Below, piece after piece: positions 1-12,274 of a stretch of DNA of 64,000 nucleotides. The stretch is from NCBI GenBank assembly GCA_015657535.1, contig JADHZB010001368.1:40024-104023 (forward strand), given 5' to 3'. The position numbers were made by a program, and so were the translations under genes. Source of the stretch: Nephromyces sp. MM_2019. Taxonomy: Eukaryota; Apicomplexa; Aconoidasida; Nephromycida. The notes below the pieces were generated by a model that saw only the letters and a program-made list of their open reading frames with translations, had not been told where the DNA came from and ran no database searches. Every line of letters starts with the position of its first letter. Position 1 is the stretch's first letter.

Positions 1-1167
1 ACGATTTGAGCAGCAGACTAAACTGCCTACTTGTTATAACATTGCCGAAACGCTCATTCGCAAATGAAATCAAGAAGCGTTTTGGCTAGCTGATCGCTAA
101 GGAACAGTTATATTATCTTGAATAGCATCTCACAGGTTAGAGCGGATGCAAATTCCAAAGAGTTATGAGCTGGATTATAAATGCTTAAAAGCAGTAACCC
201 TGATCTAAACTTAGTAAATTAGTGAATAAAAAGGGCTGCAGCCTCCAGGGCCAGTATCACTGCTTTCGCAGGTGTGCAAAAATACTATTGTGTAAAGGTC
301 TACCGAAAGATTAATAGTAAACAAGAGTTTAATCAGTATTTTTGTGTGTTTCTGCTTCATTGCCTGTAGCTTGCGATTGTTTTTATCCTTTAAATGTTAA
401 AATATAGCTGCAGATTTCGCTGTTTCTGTATGGTAGTGATAAACTAGAAAGATGGTACAAATTTTTAGAGTCTACCCTCTTATTCCAAAAAAACCCACTC
501 AGGAGTATTTTTCATAAATTCAAAGTAAATTATTCAAGATTTTTGGCAACCGTCGAGCTTCAAAATGACTGTAGAGAAAAAACTGATTCCTTTGAAAAGT
601 ATTTTAGGAACAACATGAAGACATCCCGACAAAATTGCAAGACTAGAGTAATAATTTTTATCTCATCTCACAGGATAAAAAGCTTCAGGATATTATATCA
701 CGTACCATATATGCAGCCGCAAAAAAACAGTTTCATCCCATACAGTATCTAATTTAATGATCTCGGAACTAGTTAGTCTAATCACCACTATATAATGGCA
801 CCTTTACCACCTAAAGAGTCCAGCACATATAACATGAATATACTTTATTGCAATAAAAAGCCTGAAATGGTTATCGCAGCGTGTTTAGAGTAAAAAATAT
901 AATAGAGACTCCCAATTTTACAAGATTTAAACAGCTGCAGAAAATAAAGAATAGATAATACTGGGATTTGGCTGAACTGCATAAAATAATGCTGATACTT
1001 AGTACCGAAAACACTAAGTACAGGCAATTTCAAATCGGTTAAACACAGGTTAGTACAAGTGGTAAAATGGTGTCTTTGGCTGCAGAGGTAAAAATATATT
1101 TCTAGCAAACAGTTAACATTCGTTTGGAGCCCTTTGGATTTCAGTGAGGCTTATATGAGCGGGATGC
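1..1167. other. no gene recognised
   Basis: A+T-rich sequence downstream of the CS-domain gene. The few open stretches on either strand are under 90 codons, have unusual composition and lack splice context or recognisable motifs. It probably contains the 3' untranslated region of the neighbouring minus-strand gene, but no poly(A) signal can be assigned with confidence. Confidence 0.6.
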
Positions 1168-2417
1168 CTAGTCTGCAAAGCGAGAGTCTGCTACTTTTTC
1201 CTTGAATCTTTTATGCGCCTCTTTCCAAGTTTCCTGGAAGCTAGAAGATGCTGAGTGTGTACGTGCAGCTTGACTAATGCGATCAGGAACAACTTCCACC
1301 TTTATTTCGGTATCACCCTGAATAGAACGGTAAGCAAAAATGTCCAGATGATGCAAAAGGCAAAGCAGTGCTACTTACGTAGAAAATAAAACCTATTGAA
1401 GGATGCAGAGTAACGAAAAATTTCACCAAGCCTAACCATATCTTAAATAAGAAAGCAGCATCATAGCTTCAGTACTGTGTACACAAAATAGTCCGGGACA
1501 TTAACTCCCCAACTTTGTTCTCGAAAAATACCTCATAGAGCATGATTATACTCTTTGCACGGGAATAAAATCATGTTTTCGCCAACCTTGATAAAGCAGT
1601 TCCACCACACAAAAACACCGTCGAGATCATTCTTTTTCACCAGGGACAATTCTAGGATGCAACTGTCAACTTGAGGTGAAGCATTCTCGCTTTCACTTTT
1701 CTTTCCATGCATCAGATTAAGGTCAGCAGAGGATTCAGAATCAACCAAAACTTGCCAACCTTCACAAAACTTATAGAGTGTCTCCCAGTGCATATTGCAG
1801 CTTTTCAGCTCCCACGATATACACTCTTCACTGTCATAAACAGGATACGGAAACTGCCCTCTGAGGAGGGAAACCTGTTCCGGGCGCTGTGAAATCTCGT
1901 CTGCTCTGCCTGACTGAGATTCCGAACTGGGTTGAGTATTGGCAGTGATACTCACCGAGGTTTCATGTACGCATATCTTAACGTCTTTTGCTCTAAAATG
2001 AGTCAACGAAGGCGGAACGACAATGTAAGCTATTACATGATATCTATCCTGCTTCCAAAAGTAACGCCTGTGATGCACTCCACCATTTTTGACTAATGCA
2101 GAAGTCAACAATAGTTGTGGACGATTTTTGGAGAGAGTGTAAGCAGTAGTATCACGAAAAGCACTTTCAGCACCCTTAGGTTCCTTCTTTACCTCAGACC
2201 GCAATGAATGTTGTTTGTTAGAGGCATTAACAGCCGCAGAAGTTGTACCATCTTCAATGATGAGGGCATTCTCTGAACCTCCAAAAGTTACCTTTTGAGA
2301 TTTTTCAAATCGAGTTACCTTTGGTTGCTTTGGTCGGTTATAATCCTCCTGAGTTAGCTCATCGTCGCTGCTTGTCTTTAAATTATCCCACTTGGAATAA
2401 TCGATTGGAGCGCTCAT
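1168..2417 (-). CDS. CS-domain (p23/NudC-like) protein, 326 aa
   Basis: Two exons, 2417-1587 and 1317-1168, are joined over a 269-base intron (donor AAG|GTTGGC, acceptor CAG|GGTGAT). The phase is exact and gives the junction WWNCFIKGDTEIKVEVVPD, the usual end of a CS domain. Residues 7-20 read YSKWDNLKTSSDDE, a short N-terminal motif shared with some Hsp90 co-chaperones and CS proteins. A CS beta-sandwich spans roughly residues 118-277, with a Ser/Glu-rich insertion near 160-190 that makes it longer than a typical domain of about 90 aa. The last 49 residues are helical and charged. The start ATG lies in the favourable context AAAATGA. Members of the family act as Hsp90-linked or dynein-linked adaptors in the cytosol; which applies here cannot be read from sequence. 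Without the splice the reading frame runs into a stop 17 codons later, so the intron is needed. Confidence 0.8.
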
Positions 2418-3247
2418 TTTACGGGATAAATCCTTACGAGGGGAACAATTATTTGAAAAACTGAAAAATCTTCATAATCAAAGGCTGCGAGAGTTGAGCG
2501 AAAACGGAGTATAGCATGTGAATTAACGACAATTAATGACTATTTCTACAAAAAATAAGACAGTTGGGTAAGTTAGACGCTGGTGTACTTCTTAATACAT
2601 TGTTCAACATGCAGGCGTATAATTCCAAGTTGTAACATAGGCCCTGCATTTATTAAAAGGCTCCGAGGCATGGTACCCAAAGCTTAGCCTCGCTCCGCAC
2701 CAATTTTAAGGAGGAATTGGAGGACTCGAAATTCGTGATATAAATACAAGCATCTTTGTGCAGAAGCATCCATTCATTCCTGAAAGTACAATCGCAAAAT
2801 AGAAGTTTCAGGTGCTACTGCAGAAGCTTTTGCATACAAGATGCGTACGAAGGTTACCCCATTAACTATACATCTAACCTGATGAGTCACGAGACTGAAA
2901 TTTTACGAATTATGCATAAATCGAAAGAGCATACTATTCTACTAATCGATATGCCAGCATGGCCCAAACTGCGTACCGAAAAATAATAGCCACATCTATC
3001 CCTACGAAAGGAAAATGGCTTTACAACAACCTCTTCGCCCATGATAGGACTGAAATAACTGCGGGTCAAATGACTACAAAGGAACTTTTTCTGCGCTCAA
3101 TGGGGATTGAAGAAAATTACCTCTCCGAAGATGACAATCTGGCGTTCCTAGGCGTCGAGTGTGCAAATATCTGCAGCAGCCTGAATCAATGCAAATCCGC
3201 GTGGTGCTGTGGTAGACCTGTTATCCTTAGGTTGCAAGATATAACCG

Positions 3248-3439
3248 CTATATCAGGGTAGCGGCCTGGTTAATTACTTGAGGTCTAACATCTTCAGTAG
3301 TTTCATGAACATCCGCTTTGGCATCGAGAGCTTCTTCATACATAACCCTTGATGCCAGTGTGATCTTTAACGAGTACTGCATGAAGCAGAACTTACAAGC
3401 TAATTGAGCCGGTATAGAAACAACACTTTGGTACCCGAG
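3248..3439 (-). CDS. possible short coding exon, unidentified
   Basis: A 63-codon open stretch on the minus strand has protein-like composition: a hydrophobic first half, then an acidic segment with EEALDAKADVHETTEDVRPQ. It contains an internal ATG, reading MQYSLKITLASRV. It has no initiator at its 5' end, so it would be an internal or terminal exon, or a 43-residue peptide. The adjoining sequence down to about 2960 is open in several frames on both strands and cannot be assigned. There is no homology I recognise. Confidence 0.25.
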   Translation of the reverse strand, partial: LGYQSVVSIPAQLACKFCFMQYSLKITLASRVMYEEALDAKADVHETTEDVRPQVINQAATLI

Positions 3440-6341
3440 TTAATGTGGGGAAACCAACCGGTATATATTGTGGTTACAGTTTAGGTTTCAATAGCTCTCA
3501 AAAGACTAAGTAGTTACTTCATTACCTGGTGGACAGTTTGCGATACGTTCCTACAATCGGCAGTGTAGCTTTATCGGATTGGGAAAAGAGCAGTTTTTAA
3601 CCCTTGCGACCATCACGTTTGTTGCTTCTTGCTACAGCTGAGAACGTGCATATTAGCTGCACATAAAGTTAACTACTTACTTTCAGCTCGGCTTAAGTAT
3701 ACACTAACCTCAGTTTTTATATTTACATAGTTGCCACGTCTTTTTTGGTTTAAGACTGCTGCCTGGATAATACACGATTGTTCGACACTAGAAACGCAGG
3801 CCAGATATAACGTAGAAGTAAACTATTAGAAACTTGCTATTCTGTACCACAAGAAACCCATACCAAATATGCAACATTGAGGAGTTAGGACCAGGAAAAC
3901 CTTGACACACATCTAAGAAACGCAGCAAAATTCCTAAAGTCGTGCGCACTATGCATAGTGTGATCAATATGTATATATTTGCGCATCGTGATTTTTATGC
4001 ATTTCCTTTGTTGTGTACGAGATTCTAATGGCAGCAATCGATGCTTTTGTTTCGTGCAGTACCATGTACCATGCAAAGTAATCCTATTTCGTTGCAAGTA
4101 GACATTGAGAAACTAAATAGTTGAACAGGCATCTAAGCCACCCACATAAAGAAGCACACTTCTTTATTTCACTTGTAAACAAGCAGTACATTGCGAAATT
4201 TTTTGTATAAAAGATTGAATCTACACAATATCGTGTGGTATAGAAGCTAATATGTGTGCGCCACTCAGCCTGGGGGCGGAGACGGCAGTTTCTAGAGGGT
4301 ACGTTCCTCACAAACGAAGTTCTCTGCATCGCTCTATGAAGGTAAATTTATGGATTGATGTACGGGTGTAAAATTCAGTTCACGCTTAGAATAGGAAAAA
4401 ATCTAGCATTTGTAAAACCATCGTACAACCATGCATATTACTTAGAAAACTCGAGATAAAAACCTGAGCTTGCAATTAGTGGATATAGCAATAAGAAAGC
4501 TATTCCTCGATGCTATAAACTAAAACAATAGAGTATATGGCACCTTCAGGATCCTAGTGTAGCGAATTTCCAGTTATGTTGACTTATAGCAAGCCTTTTG
4601 TTAATGGACCGAAAGAGCAGGGAATCCATTTGGGTTAGCTTAGTAAAGTAGTCACCAGTATACCTTTAATGCGAGATGATTTACTTGAAGTATAGCCCAG
4701 CTTTGAACCTTTGGTAGCCATAATGTGGGGTAGCCCCTTTACCTTTTTCAGTAAAAAAATTTCTTATTCTGCCTTATGCTCCTATTTGGAAAAAAATTAA
4801 TGAATATATTAAATATCAGAGTACGCAGCACCACAGGAACCTTAAAATATCTCCAAATTACACTTATGTACTTGCTAGAAAAGTAAGCCTGACTCGTATT
4901 TCAATCACGTAGGATTTTGATTTAAAGCAGGATGAAATAATCGAAGAATCACTTTAATTTTCGGGTCCACATTGCATTCAATCTTGAGGATTTGCTTGTG
5001 TTCACGTAATGAAAAAAGAATCACTTGAAAAGTTTTTATAATCCCACATGTTATACTTAGCAATACCCGAAGGTTGAGCTTTTCTATAGTGGGTCTCTAA
5101 GTTCTATCTTTTTGTATCAAAATAATCTTTTCTAAATAGATGGAGCTGTGCGGTCATAAAAAAAAACTGAGCGGAACTCGTGTTTTATAATTATTTTTAT
5201 TTCGCAATTACCTTGCAGCGAAGGCTTGCTATGTGACAGAACTTTGTGTTGGCGCAAGCATCAGCATGCCAATATCGGTGCCCCAAAATGCTAGACTATC
5301 CTTATCTGAGTAAGGCTGTTAAATGCATACTTTCCAACAAAAAACTGGATTTCATCACTAATTTTTACAAAAAAAAGGGCCCAGTTAAAGGAATGCGTGA
5401 AATAGATCTCTTTTCACAAAAAAAAACTGAAGTTTCTGACAGCATGGGCAAGTTGTGTAACCTTTGAATAATTGGATCCGGTGACAAGGTACAATACAAA
5501 GTAAAAATTACTTTGACAATAGCAAATCGTTTTCGTGCTGGCTTTATTCTGGACTCTAGGTACGAATATGTGCCACCATGTGTTGGTGAATCGTTCAGTG
5601 TATGAGGGATCAAAAAAGCAGAAAAAATTTGCCTCAAATGTGCCGTAATACCTCTCATCTTATAAATTAGAGATTTATGCGTTAACTCTGAGAATTTTTC
5701 GCCATTAAAATAAGGCAGCACTTTGTTGTAACTTTTTTTCAGATATAAATGTATCCTCTGTCAAGGTAGAATAATAAAAGATTGGCCTTATCATCTGACT
5801 TTAAAGCCTACCAACTATATCTATGGCACCTCAAGCTGTTAGAACAATAAAGGCTTGGCCTTATCATCTCGCTTTAAAGCCTACTAACTATATCTATGGC
5901 ACTTCAATCTCACTCATGCACTTTTGTTTTGAATAGGTCTCCGAGTCATATTCGTGCTGCGAATGTTGGTACTTCGAAAGTACGACTTTCCATAGAATTT
6001 CGTTTGACGCGGCTAAGTAACCATTTCAGGCACCTTCTTGGGGCAGCATATTCAAAGGAGATTCAGCTAAGAGTTACCCGCTTAACGTTGCAAGTAGTCA
6101 TTAGCAACAAGCACCCAGGTGTTGCTTCTGCCACGGCTCTCACTGCAGATGTGGTGTGCGCCCTACATGTGTAATTGACCGCGATGTCGACGCAATCATT
6201 CGGTGGTTAGCACTGTTACTGCGCTCACAACGCTCTTCTTTCATGCTGACTCTTTCACAAGTGATAATTTACAAATATACTTTTCGGACAAGAAAATATA
6301 TATGCCCTTTTTGACTCATTCGTCTTCCCTTTGTCACCAAG
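3440..6341. other. intergenic, no gene recognised apart from a direct repeat
   Basis: Long A+T-rich stretch between a minus-strand and a plus-strand gene. ORFs of 70-120 codons occur on both strands (for example 5365-5721 minus, 5896-6174 plus), but none shows domain-like composition, splice context or a good start. The 3' end should hold the promoter and 5' leader of the decarboxylase gene; no element can be named. Confidence 0.5.
5782..5907 (+). repeat. direct repeat, two copies offset by 73 bases
   Basis: Two copies of about 53 bases, 5782-5834 and 5855-5907, begin TTGGCCTTATCATCT and end CTATATCTATGGCAC(C/T)TCAA. They differ at only a few positions. They lie about 430 bases upstream of the decarboxylase start codon, so they could be a duplicated regulatory segment or a simple local duplication. 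Confidence 0.85.
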
Positions 6342-9300
6342 ATGGCTGAAAATACTGTGCTACCAGGAGATCTCTTCGATGTACAACCTGAAGCAATAGT
6401 AAACTATGTGAAGCATCTTCCTACTCCGCTTCATGTGTATGACGAGGTTGGCATAAGGCAGACATGTCGTAGATTGAAGAAGGCATTCAGTTGGAAACTG
6501 GACTACAACAACTTTTTTGCCGTGAAGGCTACTCCTAATCCTCACATACTCAACATTTTGAAAGATGAGGTGAGAATAGCATTCTCATTTTCTTAGCGTA
6601 TTCACTGAGTATGGACTATGTACGGCTATTCGAAGCAAAAGATGATGTGGACCATGAAGATATATGCTGTTGGACATTTTTTGATTGTGAATCCTTTCGT
6701 CTTTTTGGTATATAGGATAGTTGCAGCTGTGAGGCATTCTGCGCTACTGTAGCGTGTTAGTTTATGCCGATTCAATTACCGTATAGCTATTAGAATATTT
6801 TCATTGTGGACTACCATTGAAATTTTTTCAACTTTTTGGGGTTTTTTTCTTAAAAGCGGGGGATAAAATGGCGCTGCGTCACGCTTGTTTCACAGGGATT
6901 TGGCATGGATTGTAGCAGTCTTGGAGAGCTTCTCTTATGCGAAGCATGCAAGATTCCCGGGGAAAAGATAATGTTCACCTCAAACAACACTCCAATTAAG
7001 TAAGTTACTATTTTTTCGCTACTGTGCAGCCGTTATATTGTAAGTGTATCATACTTTTGCTATGATATTTATTCTACTTAATTTATTTCGAAATTCGCTT
7101 TTTTCCCTAGCATTGCTTTTGAGCGACTTCGTAATAGTGCTCTAAACTGATAAGTTATCAATATTTTTCAAGTATTATGCTTGGTTATTTTGTTGAGTAA
7201 GTATCGTTTTAATTTTTGGAACTTCTCATTACGCTATTGTTTTACTTTTCTTTTTTCTATCAGGGAATTTAAGAAGGCGATAGAGCTAGGTGCTATTATA
7301 AATTTGGATGATTATTCGCACCTCATGTTCCTATGTGAAACGATTGAATTACCAGAACAACTGTGCTTTCGGTAATGCTTTTATTTTTGGCACTCCAAAG
7401 TGTTAAGTTTGGTGCTTTGTTATTCTATTTTTAGTACTTAGTAGAAACTTCTCAAGGACAAAGTAATGAGTCAATTCTTTTGACTCTACATCTGCTTTTG
7501 GTGGGAATATATTTCTTATTGATTAATTTTTTCGAAATAAGAGCATCTTGGGTAGCTTCTTCGCTTTCCATTTATTTGTTAAATTAGCCTGCAATACTTC
7601 TTTACATTCGGATTGTTCATTTTCATGTGTTCCTTCGCTTTGAGATGAGAAGTTGGAACTAGCATCAGTGCTCTCAGGTCTTGTTTGAAAGTCATCTGAT
7701 ACTTTATTCTTAACCTTCGCATTTATTTCCTAGCTCGCACGTGTTGTAATATCACTTTGTAATGATATCGTTCTTTTCAGCTATAATCCTGGACCGGCCC
7801 GAACTGGAAATGTAATAATCGGAGATCCAAAGGAAGCAAAGTTTGGCATGACTAGAGAGCAGATATTTGATGCAATCGAAATAGCAATGTCATTAGGTAA
7901 ACTTTGTGCTTGCCTACTAAGATTGGCTTTACTTTGTCTTTTGATTTTACAGTCTCTTTACTGCACCCCGTTTGCAATGATTCTGCTCAGCAAAGATTAT
8001 TTTCTTCTAGCTTCTGTTTTGATAGATTTGCTTGCGTTATTTAGGTGACCAAATTTCTACCCCCACAGATTCCACCAAGTTCCTCCCAGCAGAGGCACTC
8101 CACACCCCCCATACCCACCGCAAGATTTTTGGAATAGATCATTGAAGAAATGTTTTAAGTTTTCTTTGAAGAGATTTTGTTGCGCGGTTATATTTTGCTA
8201 GTGAGAAGTTTAAGATGAAGCTGCGAGTAAATTTGAAAAAACTTATAAAAAGAGTGCTCGTTTTGTGGTGAGATATAAGCATAATGGCGTACTCTGGGCT
8301 ATGTTAGCGTGTTCCTCGTTACGTGTTTAGCCCTTTTTTTAATTGGTTTTCTGCAGGTCTGGCCTGTCTTTTTCAAGAAAATCAGTTCCACGACATAATT
8401 TTATCATCCTTTTCCTTTTTTCCCATTTTTGATCCACGCTTTTTATTTTTTACATCTTCACGACAAAATAAATAGGGCCAATCCTGACCCATCAAGTAGT
8501 ATGACCCTTAATACACGAAAAAACTCCTGTATTAGAAGCAAAACAGTATATATTTCGATATTCTATTGTATCGTTGGTCGTGCTCTCTGCTTCGATTTTC
8601 GTAGGAGTTACCCGTTTTGGATTGCATACGATGGTTGTCAGTAATTGTTTGGAACCAGAGGAACTTATCGAAACTGCTAGGATGATGTTTAAATTCGTTT
8701 ATGATATTCATTCTGCACTGGATGTCCAAATTTCATTCGTGAATCTTGGTGGAGGTCTAGGTGTCGCGTATAAGCCTGGGGAACAGCAGCTGAATATTGA
8801 GTATGTCGCATCAGAGATTAAGAAGCTATATGACGAAATGATTCTTTGCAACGGTCTTACACTAAAGCTCTTCCATGAGAATGGCAGGTATATTCTCGCT
8901 CCCAACGGCTGTTTAATAACCAAGGTGATACATCAAAAGAAGACCTACAAAAACTATATAGGTAGGAAAAGGAGGAAAACCGTGTGTTTAGTTATACCAA
9001 ATGCCCAAAGGGATGCTTCATACTTTTTGCAATTGGCGTGTGCGCTTCCTTGATGAAAGCTGAGCGCTTAGCTTTTGTTTTAGACACCCAGCTATCTTTT
9101 TTGAAGCTTTCTTTCTTTTTCTTTATGTGAGCATGTGTTGTGAAATCATATACTCTGAGGGGTTTACTGTATACGCTAACAGCAGAATTCCTGACCTCTT
9201 TTTCGTATACATAAATATCTATCTCTTTTGCCTTTTGAATGTGACATTTTCCATATGGTAAAGAAAAATTCAATTACTGGAATATTTGACTGCTATAAAC

Positions 9301-11556
9301 TATATTTTTCCAAGTATTTTTACTCCGTTGTATCTTATTTGGTATCTACTCTATTTTCGAATTTTCCTGGCTGCTGCGGTCTTCAAATTATGGAGGCTGC
9401 TCTCTGCTGGTTGTAATGTGTGTTGTATGTAAGTTTGATGTAGGTTCGAATGCTCAGCACAAAACAAGTGAATAGAGGCGGCTGAAATGCTAATTTTCTG
9501 CATTTTTTCACCATTGCTTAAGCGCTCTGCTTGCCACTGTAGGGTACTCGTAGGTTCATGACATTTTTAGCTACTTAGTGTTATTTCTCTGTACCCTCAG
9601 GCTGCGTGAATATAAATAATTTTCAAAAAATTCTAGGTGAACTGGAGATCTTTATTTTTTTTTAATTTAGGGGTTGACGCTTGCATGGCTGATCTTATGC
9701 GCCCTGGAATGTATAAGGCGTATCACCACATTTCTGTTGTGCCATCTGATGATGCTGAAGGTCTTCCTTCGCGGAGATCTCTCTTTACTAGCTCTACTGA
9801 GCGTGAAAATGGTTCTGGATCTCGTGTCTACGATGTGGTAACAAGACTGGCTAAACTGTTATATTCTCCTCTTTGAAATAGAAAGCGAGGGCTAGAATCT
9901 CAGAAATCAATCTAACCTTGAAACAAATTGCTACGAATGGTTTTGTATATGCTGTGTGTGCGATTTTATTTATTTTTGATGGTTGCTTTAAAGTGATTTT
10001 TAGGTTGCTTTGCTCCTTTTTATAATAATGAAATTTCAGCGTTGCTATTTTTTGAGGGGATGCCTCTTTTTGTTGTGGCATTGCATATGCAGTGCTGCCT
10101 GCATGCATGGACTTTTTATTTATATTATGCCTCTATATGGGTGTTCAGTTTATGTTATTCTTCTGTATAGATTAGATTTACATCCCACAATTCTAAATCA
10201 GAGCAGTGTTTTTGCTAAACAGCCAAGATACATTTGATTTTTAGCCTGATCGTGTTGAAACAGATAAAACTACATTCATAAAATTCTGTGGGCTTGGTAC
10301 CACTATTCCAGCAGTTTAACCAGATATATATGTGTGTGTATGTTTATCTACTCTGGTTTTTTTTTCATATCCTGGCATGCTATATATTTCGTGCTTCGTG
10401 CGATTATGTGAGACTTTGAATCCCCCCCTGAGCTGATGCTAAATGATATTTAGATAAAATTTTTTTTAATTCTGTTAAGGATTCTAGTGATATATCATTA
10501 GAATGACGTGTGTGTGACCTGAGTAGTAGCTTTTCCACTTTTTCGCAAGAACATACTTTTTTATTACATACGATAATATTATCGAAGGACTCATGCTTTA
10601 TACTTCAGATTAATCAAATTCTATTAGCGCTAAAATTTCACTTTGTATTAGTAGATAATGAATACGTTATATTGCCAGTCTTGCTGTTTATGAATTTGAA
10701 GTTTCAATGTGTTTGGAAAGACACCAAAGATGGTGGTTCTACCACAGACAAATCGCTAGTTCTACATTGAAGAATTCAGTGTTCAAAGTGCTCGGAAAAT
10801 TTGCACGAAGCTTATAGGGGAAGAATAATTACTGAAAAATGTGTTTTTCTTCTCTTGTGCTGTCTCAGGTTGGTGGGCTATGCGAGAACAATGATAAATT
10901 CGCAATTGATCGAAGTTTTAATAAGGACGTGTTGATTGGTGACTACTTGGTTATTCATGATACAGGAGCACATGGGCACGCAATGGGATTTAACTACAAT
11001 GCCAAATTAAGGTAAAAAACTTGGTTTATTTTGTGTAGAAGGAATATCTTTTGTTGATGTAGGTGAATCATGGGATTATAAAGGATTTTGTTCCCATTTT
11101 TTATTGTATCATTTTATTTTATGTCTTCGTCTTGTTGCCGGGCGTACATTTGTTAGGTGATCCATTGCACTTTACGATTTTTCTGGAGTCTATACGGCTT
11201 CTCTGCTAATTTTCGCGCTTTTTTTCCTGAATGATTTATAGCTGCAATAGAAGCTCTCACTATTCTGCAGCCATTAACGTTTTTATGACTTCCCCTCTTA
11301 TATTCTATAACTCAGATCGGCAGAATACCTACTGAATGCATCACAGAAAATAGTCCAGATTCGCCGCGCTGAATGCTACGGGGACTTATTCAGTACCCTA
11401 GACTTTGAAGGTCTTCCTGTGGTTCCTTCTTCGCTCAAGCCTGCTGATAAAAGGCGTGAAATTTTTAAGTTCGAATTTAAGCGAGATTGCATATTTTTAA
11501 TGGCATGCGCGGCGCTAGCAGGTTTCACCTACAATTACTTCAGGAGGAAGATTTGA
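6342..11556 (+). CDS. lysA: diaminopimelate decarboxylase, 487 aa, with C-terminal hydrophobic tail
   Basis: PLP enzyme that decarboxylates meso-diaminopimelate to lysine, the last step of the bacterial-type lysine route. Exons: 6342-6569, 6896-6999, 7264-7371, 7781-7896, 8605-8961, 9671-9837, 10869-11011, 11316-11556; every junction is GT-AG and in phase. Fold-type III PLP landmarks are present: FFAVKATPNP with the Schiff-base lysine K62, GFGMDCSSLGE, TSNNTPIKEFKKA, RYNPGPARTGN, EAKFGMTREQ, the glycine loop NLGGGLGVAY, then VDACMADLMRPGMYKAYHHI and GLCENNDKFA near the substrate site. It has the pattern of the roughly 420-residue bacterial subfamily, plus about 20 extra residues before VYDVVGGL and about 45 after the core. 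The protein starts directly at the catalytic core, with no signal or transit peptide. The last 22 residues form a hydrophobic segment, C466-F483, capped by RRKI, unusual for this soluble enzyme. The start context is AAGATGG. Confidence 0.93.
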
Positions 11557-11716
11557 CTTTTGTACTTGCCTTGTTATAATCTACGCAAGCATTAGATTCT
11601 TCTTGGTGGTCAAGGAGTGGGAACAATTTTTATGAGCGCTTCGAGAAGAAATGTGTAATGGCACTATTGAAGGTTGTGTTTGTTAACATGAGTTAAATTA
11701 TCGGATGGTTTTCTGC

Positions 11717-12274
11717 TCAAATTTGTTGCTGTTGAAGTAATTTCTGTTTTAAAAAGAAAGATGGGATAGAAATGATTTGTTTGTGGCTGTGCAGTTTGTA
11801 CAGTTTAAGCGTTTTGTTTTGCAGTTTTATTGTTTTGTTTCTATTCAAACTTTTTTGAATTGGTATATTCTTTGCGGAATGACACGAAACTACGCTGCTG
11901 CATTCTTTGGTTCGCACTGTAGCCCTTTCATGTATTTTTTGCGCTTTTAAGCGGATTGGGTTTTTCTTCTGAGGTATAAAATTATTCCGCATGAAAATTT
12001 GTTGTACTTGCGGATTTGATTTTACGCAGTCACTGAAGAAGCTTTTTTTGGTGGCTAAGAGCTGTTGAACATTTAGCTGCTTGCTCATTTTTTTGCTAAC
12101 ATAGTTGTTAAATATAATGTGAACAGTTCCTTGTTCTTCTCGCGTAACAAACTCATTGAAATGTTTCACACATGCGCTGTGAAGTGCAAAAGTATTATTT
12201 TTTAGTCTTTCTTGCTGCATTTCTACATCGAGCGATATCCCTGAGTTTGTATTTACCTTGTGTTTTAATGGCAT
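11717..12274 (-). CDS. hypothetical protein, 185 aa, Lys/Gln/Asn-rich
   Basis: Single uninterrupted ORF starting at an ATG in the context AAAATGCC and convergent with the decarboxylase gene, which ends 160 bases away. The N-terminal 100 residues have mixed composition with Cys, His, aromatic and acidic residues (for example HFNEFVTREEQGTVHIIF). The C-terminal third is basic and ends in a glutamine run. No domain, signal peptide or membrane segment is recognised. The T-rich plus strand here could fake a Lys/Asn-rich minus ORF, but 185 codons without a stop in such A+T-rich DNA is long for chance. It could also be the last exon of a larger gene. Function unknown. Confidence 0.4.
   Translation of the reverse strand: MPLKHKVNTNSGISLDVEMQQERLKNNTFALHSACVKHFNEFVTREEQGTVHIIFNNYVSKKMSKQLNVQQLLATKKSFFSDCVKSNPQVQQIFMRNNFIPQKKNPIRLKAQKIHERATVRTKECSSVVSCHSAKNIPIQKSLNRNKTIKLQNKTLKLYKLHSHKQIISIPSFFLKQKLLQQQQI

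Noticed and set aside
5365..5721. 118-codon minus-strand ORF
   Set aside because: It contains runs from A-rich tracts, shows no domain and sits in a region with no other gene signals.
9430..9470. GGTTCGAAT-type T-loop resemblance, suggesting a tRNA (similarly near 25929)
   Set aside because: No acceptor stem or anticodon arm can be folded around either site.
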